DNA of 64,000 nucleotides from Acanthococcus lagerstroemiae. Lineage: Eukaryota > Arthropoda > Insecta > Hemiptera > Eriococcidae. Shown here in pieces: positions 44,166 through 55,983 of this stretch; within the stretch, counting starts at the first letter, position 1; each line of letters begins with the position of its first letter. The notes below the pieces were generated by a model. It worked only from the letters and a program-made list of their open reading frames with translations. It was not told the DNA's origin and did not search any database. The stretch lies in assembly GCA_031841125.1 (NCBI GenBank), contig CM063108.1:42960268-43024267 (forward strand). Reading direction: 5' to 3'. The translations under genes were made by a program, and so were the position numbers.

Positions 44166-45789
44166 ATAGTTATATTATGTTCTTCGATATTATATTCAAA
44201 TTCAACAGACCACGCCACATGCGCTTAGAAACATCCAGCGCTGTTTGCGACTCGAGTGTGAACTAAAAATAGAAACCGTCTTATCAGTGAGAGTGCGCAC
44301 CCCTTGGTATCATCTTCCTATCTATCCTTGTCCTCGTTATATTTTCGTAGTTTCTGTCTCACAATTTTGCACATTATGCTCATTTCTATCCTTTTTCCTC
44401 CCTTGATTTCCTCGACTTCCTCCTCAGTTCTTCTCTTTTGCCGATTGTTTCCGTTATCTCTCTGGGCAAACCTCCCTTTTTTTTGTTTTCTCCGCTTTTT
44501 TCCTCTTGGTGTGCACCTCCTTTTTGCTGCCTCCTTCATTTTTGCTCTTATTTCTTCCTCGATATCATCTATAATGCTTCGTTCTTCCAATTTCATGCCT
44601 TTCATTTTCTTTTCCAACTCTTTTTCATAAACTATTCCATTTTCCTTATTAATTTGTATAGTGTCTTCATTAGAGGTAAGCTTGCATGTTTCCTCGTTTT
44701 ATGTTTATTTTGCATTTGATTAAATTATGATCTGTATAGTATTTTTGAATCCATGGTGTACATGTCGAAACTTTTTATATCGTTTTCGTATTTCGGAGAC
44801 AGTATGTAATCTATCTGGTTGTCGCTATAAAACATATAATGGAAGGGAAATTTAATAACTAGCTAACGAGCGCTAAGGGAGGGTGGCCCAACATGACATA
44901 GGTTTTAATTTCACCAATTTTTTAGGCGAACTACTGACATTTGGAAAAAAACTTACTGGAACCCTATAAAGTACAACTCTGTGGCTATCAGTACCCCTAG
45001 GCTACATATATTTTAACATTTTTGAAATGCTTCAAAAATTAATTTTTTTTTTAATTTGTCAAGTATGTCATCTTAGGCCATATGGTTGATATAAGATGAC
45101 GTAGGTGATATATTTTTTCATTTTTCAATTCTAAAAAGCAAGAAAAAGTGAAAGTAAACAAATTTAAGCTTCTTTTTAAAAAAATCAAAAATTGCTTTAT
45201 TGTATTACAAAACAAGGTACAAAATGAACTCCTGCACATATTTCACCGTTGGCTTCTTTTTGATGGCATCAATCACATATTTCATATTCTCTTCCGTCCG
45301 AGAACCCCTCTCAGTAATTCTGGTATGATGAGAATTAATCATTTTGTGTGAAATAAGATAGTTCAATTAATAAAATTATGAAAGTACTTATTTGGTTGTT
45401 TTTAACCCGCTCTGATGACATAATATATTTATATTATGATGAGTAGGATTCCAAATTTACTTCATCTGGATTCGAGCTCACTGACCTCTCGAAGCCCTAT
45501 AAATGAAATACCATGGTAAAATTACCAATATTTCTTTTTAATCCTCTTTAAAGGCATTGAAGAAGAAGCTTCGCATGAAAAACTATCAGTGGACCTCAAC
45601 CTTGGGTGGCACTCCAGGGAGTTGTATCGAGAAACTAACCAGCTGAGAGCAGATGCGAATACAGGGAGGAGAGGGTTGGGGGTCCAGACCCGCTCCCTCC
45701 GAAATATCTAAATACCTACCAACGCAACTTCTTTATATCAGTTTTAGCGATGGGATTTCCCAATAGGCACATTAGGCAAGTGCCTCGGG

Positions 45790-45836
45790 CAGCAGATTTC
45801 GAGGGGCGGCAGATTTCGAGGGGCGGCAGATTTTTA
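45790..45836. repeat. Short tandem repeat CGAGGGGCGGCAGATTT
   Basis: Two full 17-18-bp units (cgaggggcggcagattt), preceded by a related cgggcagcagattt. This is part of a TE-like block with 'aggcaagtgcctcgggc'. Confidence 0.7.
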
Positions 45837-46076
45837 TACAAAAATGGCGGGGAAAAGGGAAGAAATTAGCGACCTGAACGACCCATGAATTGACTCGTAA
45901 TTATGGATTTCGTTTTTCAACCATCCTGTCCCCAATTTTGGAGCTCTTTCTGGGGATCGACGACCCAAACCGCGAAGTCAAACAATTTTATTTTCAAAGT
46001 AGATATTTATATTTAAACCGCTTTCCAAAACTTGTATGCGAATACACTTAACATATTATTCGTCTGATTAAAAAAA

Positions 46077-46108
46077 TGAATAAATAAATAAATAAATAAA
46101 TAAATAAA
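46077..46108. repeat. (AAAT)n microsatellite
   Basis: About eight aaat/ataa units in a row (gaataaataaataaat...). Similar shorter tract at about 27218-27240. Confidence 0.9.
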
Positions 46109-47389
46109 GTTACTTTGTTAGTTAAAAAAGTTGAAGTGCATAATATTTTCCACAAGAAGGGCAAGGGACGTGGGGTACGTGGTCCCCAAGTTTGATTCGA
46201 AACCTTATAATTATCAGTAAAATATTGAGATTTATAACCCCTCTGCTGTATTTTTAATACGTATTAAATTAAGATAGTATTATAATGTTTTTTGTGTTCT
46301 CCTTGAAAACGAATTAAATTTCATACTTCATTTAATTTCTACAAAAAGTGTTCAAGTAAGCAAAATAGAAGAACTGATATTGAATTTCGGCTGATTTCAT
46401 GAATTAATTGATCCTAAAATAATAAGTGGAATTTCATGTCAAGGAACATAGACCCTGAACACTTTTAAGTTATTTTTGATAGTCATTTCACTGTATGAGG
46501 TTATCCAAACCGTTCTTATCGTAATATTATATTCTTGGAAGATAACTTCATCTCGAGTTGCCTGGTTTACTTTTTAGGTGTGATAAGCAGTCGTTGATTC
46601 GTAATTAGGTATAAGAAGATGATACTGTATTTAATATTGATTTCAATGTATTGAGCGCACACTTAATTTCAGTCATTTTAATTTGATAACTTGTTCCATT
46701 ATTTTACAACATTGTACGGCACTACAAAGCTGCTAGTACCCACCTAATGTTTCAGAAAACATTATACCTATGTACTTATTATTTTTCTTTCTTTCTTGCC
46801 GCGTTGGGAAAATGAGACTGATTTGGAATTAACGTAACTTTGATGATTTTTTTGCCTGAATACAGAAGTAATTATATCTTAGTTTGATCAAAGTGGTTGG
46901 TACCCATTTTCTATTTACTCGCTTGAATCTACCTACTTTATCTCTGCGTACCTACTTTATGTCTGATAAAATTATGAATCGATCCTATTGTATTCGGTTC
47001 AATAAGTATAATAATTTTCATGCAACAAAGTGCAACATGAAACGCTCTGTGCGTTTTGTTATCGAAATTTACGTAGTTCAACAAAAGCCTGGACTACGAT
47101 GAGTCGTGTGTTCTAGAATTCTTCTGAGAATTAGAAGAATCAAATCTGTTCTGATGGAATACATTTGGTATTCACAAAGTATATGCGCTGCAATGGAGTA
47201 GACAGGTATCACACATATATAAGGTAGTATCCATGTCCTTATAATGATCCGGTAAAATGAAAAGTTTTAATGTTCATCTGTGTATCGAAATGAAGCCGCT
47301 GATGATAACAAATATCTAAAATTCCGTGATATATGTTTTATAGAGGTAATTAGTTCGCGTAAAATCACCAGCTGAGCCAGTTTGCGGCC

Positions 47390-50300
47390 ATGTTTATCAT
47401 TCGGGTCTTTTCTGCAGTGTTTTTCATTGGTTTCATTTTTGCACTCGGCGATGTGAAGAATAATTATGCGAAAGACACATTGGAGGAAACACATGGTACA
47501 ATAATCTACGCGTCTGTTGTAAGTATCATAAATATCAAACTTTTCACGTGAGGTTGCAGTACAATATTTGTTCTCAAGCGCACGGTATCGTTATTTGAAT
47601 TAATCATTTTCTATCACTCGTCTTCCCTAGTTCTCAAAAGTTCTATAACCCTGTTCCTAATTTCAGGTCTTTCGACACGGTGATCGAACTCCAGACCATA
47701 TTTACCCTACTAGTGAGTACGGACCGTCTTTTTGGTCTGAAGGAATCGGCCAATTGAATAAAGTTAGTTTCTCTTGTAGTTGTTTGGAAATAATCAGCTA
47801 AAGGTCTTCTTAGCAAATTAAATAATCGAAAAAGAGAAAGAGAAAAAGTACTCCAGCAAATCGTCGTCGTCAACGGGAACAAACCTAAAAATGGTTGGTT
47901 CGACTGTTTCGGATATTTTACCACTCCCTGTACCAAGATGTAGGATTAATGTGGTCAATTATTGATTCCTGGTGTGTCAATGTACCCGTAATATTATTGG
48001 TAAGAACGCTTTTTCCTTCTGAAAAATATTAGTTTCCTGCACTAGTATAGGTTTGCTTCCGTTGACGACAATATAATCTGCATTTCTGTAAATTAGTTCA
48101 AATATGACGAGAAAATTAACTTCTTGAACACTATTCATTACATCGTTCTCAGGTACCGGTACCTATTTTACCTATTTTCTAATATTAATTCTGTAGAAAG
48201 GAAAGCAACGAATATACGATTTGGGGAAATGGTTTCGGCAACGGTACAAACAGACGCCGGGATTGAGTCGGGGCTACCGATATGACATGCTGTTGATGAA
48301 CAGCTCGGACTACGATCGGACCATTATGAGCGCCGAGCTACTTTTGGCCGGCTTCTTACCTCCTAACGAAAATGAAATGTGGGCTGAAGATGGTCTAAAG
48401 TGGCAGCCGATCCCCGTGCATTCGAAAACAAAAGACCAAGACACGGTATAACGACACAGCTTACACAGGGTTGAGATAAGAAGTACCTATACATCTTTTC
48501 TATAACTAGTTTCATTAGTTAATATACGTTCGTATATTTTCAATCGCAGGCAATTGCTGCAGAAACACCATGCGAAAGGTACGATCTTGAGTTGTACAAG
48601 GTCAATCAATCACCCGAAGTCCAGGAATATTTTCGGGAAAATCAGGAATTTTTGGAATTCGTGGCCAATAATTCAGGACATAATATATCAAGTAGCAATG
48701 TAATTGATGCCGTAATAGAACTATCGCATGTTTACGATGAACTAATGATTGAGGTACCTACGTGCTGAGCATCAGAATCTATGCAGCAATTTGTTCACTT
48801 CCACGTATACGATGGGGGATCCTCTCCTAACATTACAATTTATTCTTATCCTTTGCAGGATTTATACAGTTTAACATTGCCATCTTGGTCACACGGTATT
48901 TATCCTGCACCTTTGAATACACTGTTTCCTAAGATGCTTATTGGTTATGTTCTCACACCTGAGATGCAGAAACTGCGAGCGGGTATTGGCAGTCACAATT
49001 TAAAGCTGTTAAAATGCTTCGGATATGATCCACTGCAGATGCAAGATACATAATTTTATGAATTTCCTGAATTTTAGGACCTATTCTGGGCAGTATTGTA
49101 TCGGATCTACAGATAAAACAAAGCGGATTGTCTAATCAAACCTTTCACTTCTATTCTGGCCATGACACGACGATTGCAGGCATATTATACACGTTAGGGC
49201 TATTCAACTTTATTGCACCACCCTACGGTTCTGCGATCATTATTGAACTCAGACTAAAGGAAAATGACCACGTTGTTACGGTGAGTACAAAGATTTCGTG
49301 ATAAAGCAAGTAGATTCTCATTTGATATATATTCAGCGTTAGTAGTTTGCAGGTCACAGTCATGTTATTTGAATATAATGTAAGTTGTACTTTGTGTGTA
49401 AACTATTGGTAGTTCGTGAAAGACAAGAATCACCCTCCCCCCACCCCGTGGGTTTTCAGGTGAAGTAAAACTAGATCGGCAATTTGAAATAAGGATGATA
49501 TAAAAGTACTGTTGGTGTATTTTGAATTTCTGTAGTACGTACTCTCTTTTGTTGTAAAAAGTCGGTCTAATTTTGACAATTTGCGGTGCTTTCTGGAGAT
49601 TTTTAATTAGCTAATTGGGAATGTATATTGAAGTGACTGCTGCCAGGCAGAACTCAGTAGAACTGTGTAAAAACGGGATATAGAGGAGAAAAATAACGTT
49701 AGCTCATTGGTTGATGCACTATCCGATGCGCAAAATTCCGCTAGTTACCCGAGTAACTAAAGGGGAACTTTTCCGCGGGTAAGTAGAGGGTAACTGATTG
49801 CGTATCGGGATGCGCAAAATCCCGCCAGATACCCGGGTAACTAAAGGGGAACGGTTTCTAGGTAATGTGAGGATAACCGAGGGTTGCAAATGGGTAACTT
49901 TTCCGCGGGTAACTGTAGGGAGTAACTATGATTGCGCACCGGGTATATATGATCGATCTCCTTTTCGTTTTATGACATATAAAGCAACAGCGGCGCCCCG
50001 TCATACTGTATGTACATTCCCAGTTAGTACATCTAATTATAGTGTTTTTGAGAGGAGGTAAATATTTGCAACTAGGATGGATGAACTTGTTAACGTCACT
50101 ACTTACCTTAAACCTACCATGACTGGTCAGGGAGCCGATTATCTAACCCTCGCGGTTGCTGATTCAATTTAGAAGATTTGGGCCGGTATATTTGGAAATT
50201 TGGGCCAGTGTAATGACCAAAAGGACGGAGGAGGAGAAAGAGACTGAAGGTGAAAAGTTGGGTCGATGCTGTGTGGTTTTCCCTATGGCAGTTATGTCTA

Positions 50301-53300
50301 GAAGACTCTAAATTTTCATGATGTAGGTACCTATCTAATAGCAGCCAATGGAGGGATAATGTTCGGTAAGTGTCGCGAGGGGTGGGGGGCCACAGAACTT
50401 CGTCCTTTCCCCAATTCAGCCTGCAGCAGCTGCGGGGGAAAAATTCTGCAATACCCCTTAAGAATCCAAAAATAAATTTTTATAAGCAAAAATAAATTTG
50501 AAAGAAATAAATTTAAAAAGCTGTCAGAAAATATAGATGAAACAAAAAATTTTCGGAACCTACGAAACATAAATCATGAAGTAAAACAAAATCAAAAAAA
50601 TATAACTAAAATGCACTTTGGCTTTTTTAATTGCAGAGGGCTCGTTAGCAACGAGAGAATTTATGAATTTGAAAGAAATATTAACAAATTAAAATGGGAC
50701 ATTATAGCCCTTTCGGAAATACGCAAGTTGGGTGAAAATTTAGTAAAGAAGAAACCTGGGTATATCTTCTGCCATTTTGGACAGACAAAAGCTATAGAGG
50801 TGTAGGATTTTATATTAAAGCCAGTCTCATGAATAAGGTGACTGTGATAAAAGGGGTCTCCGAGAGACTCTGTTTTTTAAAACTAAAAGTAGGCAAAAAT
50901 ACGAACATTTTGGTAGTCTCTGTATATGCCCCGGTTCTGGGCTCTAAGTCGGAAGAAATTAACGAATTCTATCATAAATTACAAAATTTGCTAGAGGAAC
51001 ATCGCGAATACTACAATGTTCTATTAGGAGACTGGAACGCGATTGTGGGTGCGCGTCAAAATTTGATTGAAAAGTTAGGAGATTTTGGCTTAGGAGAGAG
51101 AAATTACAACGGAGATAGACTGATTGACTTTTGTGCAAAAAACAATCTAAAAATAGCAAATACAATTTTTGACAAAAAGAAAAAATTAAAGTGGACCTGG
51201 CAGTCGCCAGGTGGAAAGTATAAAAATGAAATCGATCATATTCTGGTAAACGATATGTCAGTTGTTGAAGAGGTGGCAGTGCTTCCTGGCTTCCGTTTTA
51301 GCTCGGATCACAGGTTCTGTAGAGCTAAAATTGCAATTATGAAAAGAGCCAAGTTCCACAATTTTAGGAGGCCGTCTCCGAGTATAAAAACATTTCCGGT
51401 CCATAAGTTGAGCAGGGTTAGAGAGGAGCTGTCAAAACAACTTGCAAAGCTAAATGCAGAGTGGGAGGAGCACTCATTACAAGCAGTGTATGACAGGTTT
51501 GAGGATTCGATCGTCAAAGTAGTTGATAAATATGGCGAGAATAAAACTTCAGTGCAGACTGACGACAAGCTAACTGTGGTCACTAAGGTCTTAATCAGGG
51601 AGAGAGATAAATTGGAAAGCAATGAAAGAAAGACATGCAAGGAAAAACTAGAACTACTTCTATTGAGGAAGAGAGTGAGAGAAAAAATAAGAAAAGATAT
51701 CCGAGAGTTTGACTCTAAATGTATCCAAAATATTTTAGCAGAGAGTAGGTCGATTAGGAAAGCTACGAAGGAAATCAACTCGACGAGAAAGCTCATACCT
51801 AATATGGATAATGAACAAGGCTGTAAGGTGTACGAGCGCAAGGGAATTGCAGAGGTTGCTACAAACTTCTACAGAAAGTAATACAGTAAAGAGAATGTTA
51901 GAAAGGAGGAGAATGAGAAAGCAGAGTTTGGTGGCAATGACGTAGGCGACCCTTCTGAGTTCCCAAAGATCCTAGAGGAGGAAGTTGCAAAAGCATTGAA
52001 AACTGCGAAACTAGGTAAAGCCACTAAACCGGACGAGATTGACAACGGGGCCTTAAAGCTCCTGTCAGTAGAAATAATCCCAACACTGACTAAACTTTTT
52101 AATAAAATTTTGGAAATTGAGTGCACCCCAAAACAATGGAAAATTGCTGAAATTATATTACTTTTTAAAAAAGGTAGAAAAGACGATATTAAAAATTACA
52201 GGCCAATAAGTCTCACATCTAACATTGGAAAACTGTTTATGAAAATTCTAAAAGATAGGCTCTACTCTCAACTCGATAGTCAACAGGCTGTAGAACAAGC
52301 TGGGTTCAGGAAAAACTATTCGACTGTAGATCAGATTTTCTCCCTCAAACAAATTATAGAAAAGTCAAACGAGTACAATTTAGAACTACACTTACTCTTT
52401 ATTGATTTCTCAAAAGCTTTTGACTCGATAAACCACAATTTTCTGTGGAAGGCAATGAGAAACCAAGGAGTAAATCAAAAGGCGATAAATATAATCAAAA
52501 ATGTATACGAAGGGGCAACTGCTTACGTAAAAACTGATGTTAAAGGGGGGGAATTCAAAATTGAGAGGGGAGTTAGGCAGGGGGACCCGTTGTCACCCAA
52601 TCTATTCAACTGCGCTCTGGAAGAGGCGATGCGCCAAATGGAGTGGACTCACTGGAATGAAAAGGAGGAAGAATGGGAAGGGAGAGGGGTCAGGATAGAT
52701 GGAGAGTACTTATGCAACCTAAGATTCGCGGACGATGTAGTTCTTCTTGCAACTGACTTGAACGACCTGAAAGATAATGTTCTAGAGTTTACAACCGCTT
52801 GTAAGCAAGCAGGACTATCAGTGAATATGAGTAAGACAAAACTGCTCTCTAACACATGCTCAACTCCTTTGGAAATAGATGGCGAAAAAATTGAAAATGC
52901 AAGCGAAGTTTAAGTATCTAGGGCAAATAATTTCTTTCACGGGCACCAGGAGTAAGGAAATTTCAAACAGAGTCAGAAGTGGTTGGCGCAAATTTTGGCA
53001 GTGGGAGGAAATATTCAAAAGTAAAATGCCGATCGGAGCTAAGGCGGAGGTCTGGAGGAGCTGTGTGCAGCCAACAATGACGTATGGAGCACAGACCTGG
53101 GCACTGACAAAAGCCAATGTAAACCGACTTGGGGTCACGCAACGGGGGATGGAAAGGAGCATGTTGGGTAAAAAATAAGGGACAGAATTGAAAATTCGGA
53201 AATTAGAGAGCTGACAAAATTGAAAAATTTGGGTGTAACCACAAAAATTTTTAAATGGAATTATGCAGGCCACATTATGAGACAGGAGAATGGTAGGTGG

Positions 53301-54216
53301 GAAAGAAGGGTGGAGGGGTGGACTCCATACAAGCATACCAGAAGGGTGGGAAGACCCACCACCAGATGGCCCCAAGAATTCCAAAAAGAGCTTGTCTCAA
53401 CATAGAGAAGACAGACCCAGGACAGAAAGGTGTGGAAGAAAAAAGGGGAGGCTTATGCCCAAAAATGGGCGGGTAGAGGGAAAAAAAGGGGAAGGACGGA
53501 GGGGGAGTTCCCCCCACCGGCCGCGGCACTTGAAGAAAGTATCAATGTTAAGAAATCTCGATTGTATAATTTCTTATATATAAAGGTGTTATTGTGTGCT
53601 ACCAAATAAAGCAGTTTTCATTTCATTTCATTTCATTCAGGTACCTATCTCTGTATACTCGTGTTATGGTGTTGAATTTCCTGACACCTAATTCCCCAGA
53701 ATGAAGATATTGTACGAAACATACCGTCTCTGATTTCGGTGAACTTGACGTCATAATAACGATAAATATTTGATTATTGGATGCTAAATGCCTATCATCC
53801 CGTCTTTCTTTATTGTACAGATGCTGTATCGAAATTCTTCCGAAACTGAACCTTATTTACTCTCTCTTGCGGGATGTGGTGATATTTGTACTTTGGACAA
53901 GTTCATTGAGATAATAAAACCATGGACTGTTGATAACTGGGAAGAAGAATGCACCATTGGATGGCTTGAAAAACTGTTCCATTACTATGAGAGAACGATC
54001 ATAAGTGAGTTTCGATGAATGATTGTGACATATGAAAGTACCTCTGAGGTGTCTGAATTTGGTAGGTACAGGTTTATATTTGGTTACCATTCAATCTTGT
54101 TGTTCACAGTTGTGGTATTCCTGTTTCTTCTTCTGACTTTCTCCATCTCAATATATGAGATCTTACATTGTTGTAGACGAAGATCATTGGCTCATTATGA
54201 GTACGCGTCCTTGTAA
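47390..54216 (+). CDS. Gene B: membrane-anchored histidine acid phosphatase, 8 exons
   Basis: Exons: 47390-47518, 47667-47762, 48197-48445, 48550-48753, 48859-48982, 49078-49280, 53821-54004, 54110-54216 (about 431 aa), all GT..AG with matching phases. Signal peptide (M-F-I-I-R-V-F-S-A-V-F-F-I-G-F), then KDTLEETHGTIIYASV joined to the active-site VFRHGDRTP (nucleophile His). Then NSSDYDRTIMSAE, LPPNENEMW, WQPIPVH; CERYDLE; LTLPSWSHGIYP; SGHDTT (proton-donor Asp); CGDICTLDKF and EECTIGW; and a transmembrane helix (V-V-V-F-L-F-L-L-L-T-F-S-I-S-I-Y) with a CCRRR tail. All catalytic residues are present, so it is the best candidate for an active enzyme of the three. Intron 6 (4.5 kb) is swollen by an RTE LINE and a MITE. 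Acid phosphomonoesterase, lysosomal or cell-surface by family. Confidence 0.92.
49722..49943. mobile_element. TA-MITE, GTAACCCGGGTAAC-rich family (copy 3)
   Basis: TCCGATGCGCAAAATTCC ... ATTGCGCACCGGG with TA on both sides (49720-49721, 49944-49945). Two internal units of GTAAC words, the second preceded by a copy of the end sequence (tcgggatgcgcaaaatcc). In gene B intron 6. Confidence 0.8.
50337..53638 (+). mobile_element. Near-full-length RTE-clade LINE in gene B intron 6
   Basis: A 12-bp direct duplication aggtacctatct flanks it (50325-50336, 53639-53650). It ends in a (TTTCA)n simple repeat (about 53617-53637), the tail type seen in RTE elements. 3.3 kb with endonuclease and reverse transcriptase, so it is the most complete LINE in the window. 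Same orientation as the host gene. Confidence 0.85.
50611..53609 (+). pseudogene. RTE-clade LINE endonuclease/reverse transcriptase, mutated
   Basis: Starts M-H-F-G-F-F-N-C-R-G-L (AP-endonuclease N-terminus) with DIIALSEIRK (catalytic Glu). A frame change follows near 50805-50829. Then VVSVYAPV, LLGDWNAIVG (Asp/Asn), WTWQSPGG..NEIDHILV and FSSDHRF (catalytic His), the complete endonuclease motifs. TAA at 51879-51881 breaks the frame (N-F-Y-R-K*Y-S-K). The RT has KATKPDEIDN, NYRPISLTSNIGKL, QAGFRKNYST, LFIDFSKAFDS (A), RGVRQGDPLSPNLFN (B) and LRFADDVVLL (C). Another shift near 52910 precedes KYLGQIISF, TYGAQTWALTK, YAGHIMRQ and GRPTTRWPQEF; the end has GEAYAQKWAG. Two frameshifts plus one stop at least, so not autonomous as read. 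Confidence 0.9.
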
Positions 54217-54488
54217 GTTGAGTCAAAAGATTAATTTGCGTAAAGAAGAATTCACAGCAAAAATCCCGTGAAATCTTCCACAGATATAGTATATAACTGT
54301 CCGTCTTATGACAGTTGCATTCGTAAAGTGAAATGAGATACCGATTTACATTTTATTTATTTAAGTATTTTGTTACAGGTGACATGAGGCATCTAAGACA
54401 ATGAAATGTGATAGTTACTTCTTTTCCTCCCTATTCCATTGCAACTTTAAATGGTGGTTCTATGATCCGAAATCCGCATTGTTTCTTG

Positions 54489-54494
54489 AATAAA
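54489..54494 (+). terminator. Candidate polyadenylation signal of gene B
   Basis: AATAAA, 273 bp after the gene B stop codon, in a T-rich context. This is the nearest canonical signal I noticed on this strand. Confidence 0.4.
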
Positions 54495-55983
54495 AGTCTG
54501 GTTTCTCTTTCGATTTCTGTAAATAAAAAATTACTTATACTTTAATGAATCGTTATATAACCTTTCATTTATTGACCAATGTGATATTACCTTGTTTCTT
54601 TGCTTTTTATAAATGATTTCACGACTCTGTTTCCCATGGGAAGTGAAGGTGGTTTGCTGAAGATGATCCAACATGTAGGCATTGTTATATCTAAAGACCA
54701 TCAAACGTAAACGCTATAGATGCACCATACCGTTGATTTGAAATGAAATAGTACCTAATAACTATACAGTCAATGACCATATTTTATGGTTCAGTTCGTA
54801 ATAAATATACTTTACGGGAATGGACTCTTTGAAATTCGTAAACACTTGCAGAAATAATGCCATGGTGGAACAGTAAAAGAATTTATTGCATATGTAGGTA
54901 GAGGAATACTTATGGGACTCAACTACATTCAACAGTTACCTATACATTTATTTGACCCCTTCAGAAATTACACAGATTTTAGTGCTTCAAAATTCAAGAA
55001 TCTTCTAATGTCGAAAAATAATGTCTCAGATATATAAAATATAATATATGTGCTTCAAAAAAGAAAACTAACTGCAGTTTTTACCTCTATCTCTAGGCGT
55101 ATTTTCTGATCAAGTACCGAGTTGTACTCACGAAATGTGTCGAAAATAGTGTGTGTTCGTCCTAATCGTATAACAGAAAACGGAAGATAAAAATAACCCC
55201 TCGAGTTCGGTCAATAAACATGTGACAATAGGCGATTAGAAAAACGTGATGCTGGCGGTGCCTTCTCGGGTATATTTAAACCTGGACTAGTTAAGAAGAG
55301 GAGAACAAGATGAACCGGTTTTACCTGACACCCGTGAACACTGACTATAACTTCGTATAAGTTACGCACATTATCACAATGTTTACCTTGAAATTCATCT
55401 AAAATCGTATTCACTTCATAAAAATTTCATCTTAAGCTTCGGTATAGTAGGTACAGTAATTACTTAGTCGCTACTGATACGTCGCCGGAGTCATGTGTCA
55501 CTAGTGTAATTCTATAATTTAGCTACTCGATCTCACGTAAATTTTGTTTTATTTCATGTGCGGTTTGTGCTAGGTGCTTTTATTTTTGGGTTCATCTCGA
55601 AATCAACTCAAATCGAGGATTAATTTTGTCAAAACGTACCTATGTAAGATGCTTGTGAACTATCCTAGTAAGTAATAACCAGATAACTCAATCGCTGTAC
55701 ATCAAAACAAGTACAGAACGGATGTAGGTATCAATGATATATATGTGATGTTAGCTCTTGGACCGTATACACAACTCGCATCATCTGTACCTCGTAACAT
55801 CATGAATGAATGTAAGTTACTCATACTGCAAGTATATCCCTATATGTATTATGTACCTATTATAGCTGGATAATTAGTAGAGATCCTTTGAATTTTTTTG
55901 CGCTTTTTTTGTCAATTGTTTCCGTTTATATTCCCAATAGACATGACTGATTAGCTCTCGGAATTGAGCAATTTTCTGGAACC
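54495..55983. other. Intergenic between genes B and C
   Basis: AT-rich, no coding region or TIR pair recognised. The gene C promoter should lie in its right part, but no core element is convincing. Confidence 0.4.

Larger units (their letters stand above)
39310..44838 (-). pseudogene. RTE-clade LINE, fragmented by at least four nested insertions
   Basis: Pieces in coding order on the - strand: 44838 to about 44200 (end of endonuclease: DNQIDYILSPKYENDIKSF; then a coiled basic region with CKIVRQKLRKYNEDKDR); about 42910-42404 (GKAPGLDKITNETVKYGGEV, with remnants of NYRPIS); 41302-41251 (NEQAGFQRNFSTID); 40990-40723 (LIEKSNEYNVEVHLVFIDYV, KAFDS = motif A, then PLSP of motif B); 39664-39310 (IFTNILEEVLGSST, FADDIVPIA = motif C, EITYLGQHV). 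Between the pieces sit a hAT-like element, a MULE, a hAT MITE and a Harbinger-like element, each with its own target duplication. The 3' end is lost after G-T-R-Y-N-A-E. Confidence 0.88.
44839..47389. other. Upstream region of gene B
   Basis: AT-rich intergenic DNA. Holds a TE scrap with CCCAATAGGCACATTAGGC at about 45760, a short 18-bp repeat and an (AAAT)n tract listed separately. No gene recognised. Confidence 0.4.

Noticed and set aside
44318..44617. Lysine/arginine-rich - strand frame as a nuclear protein gene
   Set aside because: It aligns in place as the linker between endonuclease and RT of the interrupted RTE LINE.
47643..47936. 97-codon - strand frame over gene B exon 2
   Set aside because: Antisense shadow of the RHGDRTP exon and its intron.
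51308..51841. 177-codon - strand frame
   Set aside because: Antisense shadow of the RTE LINE coding region.
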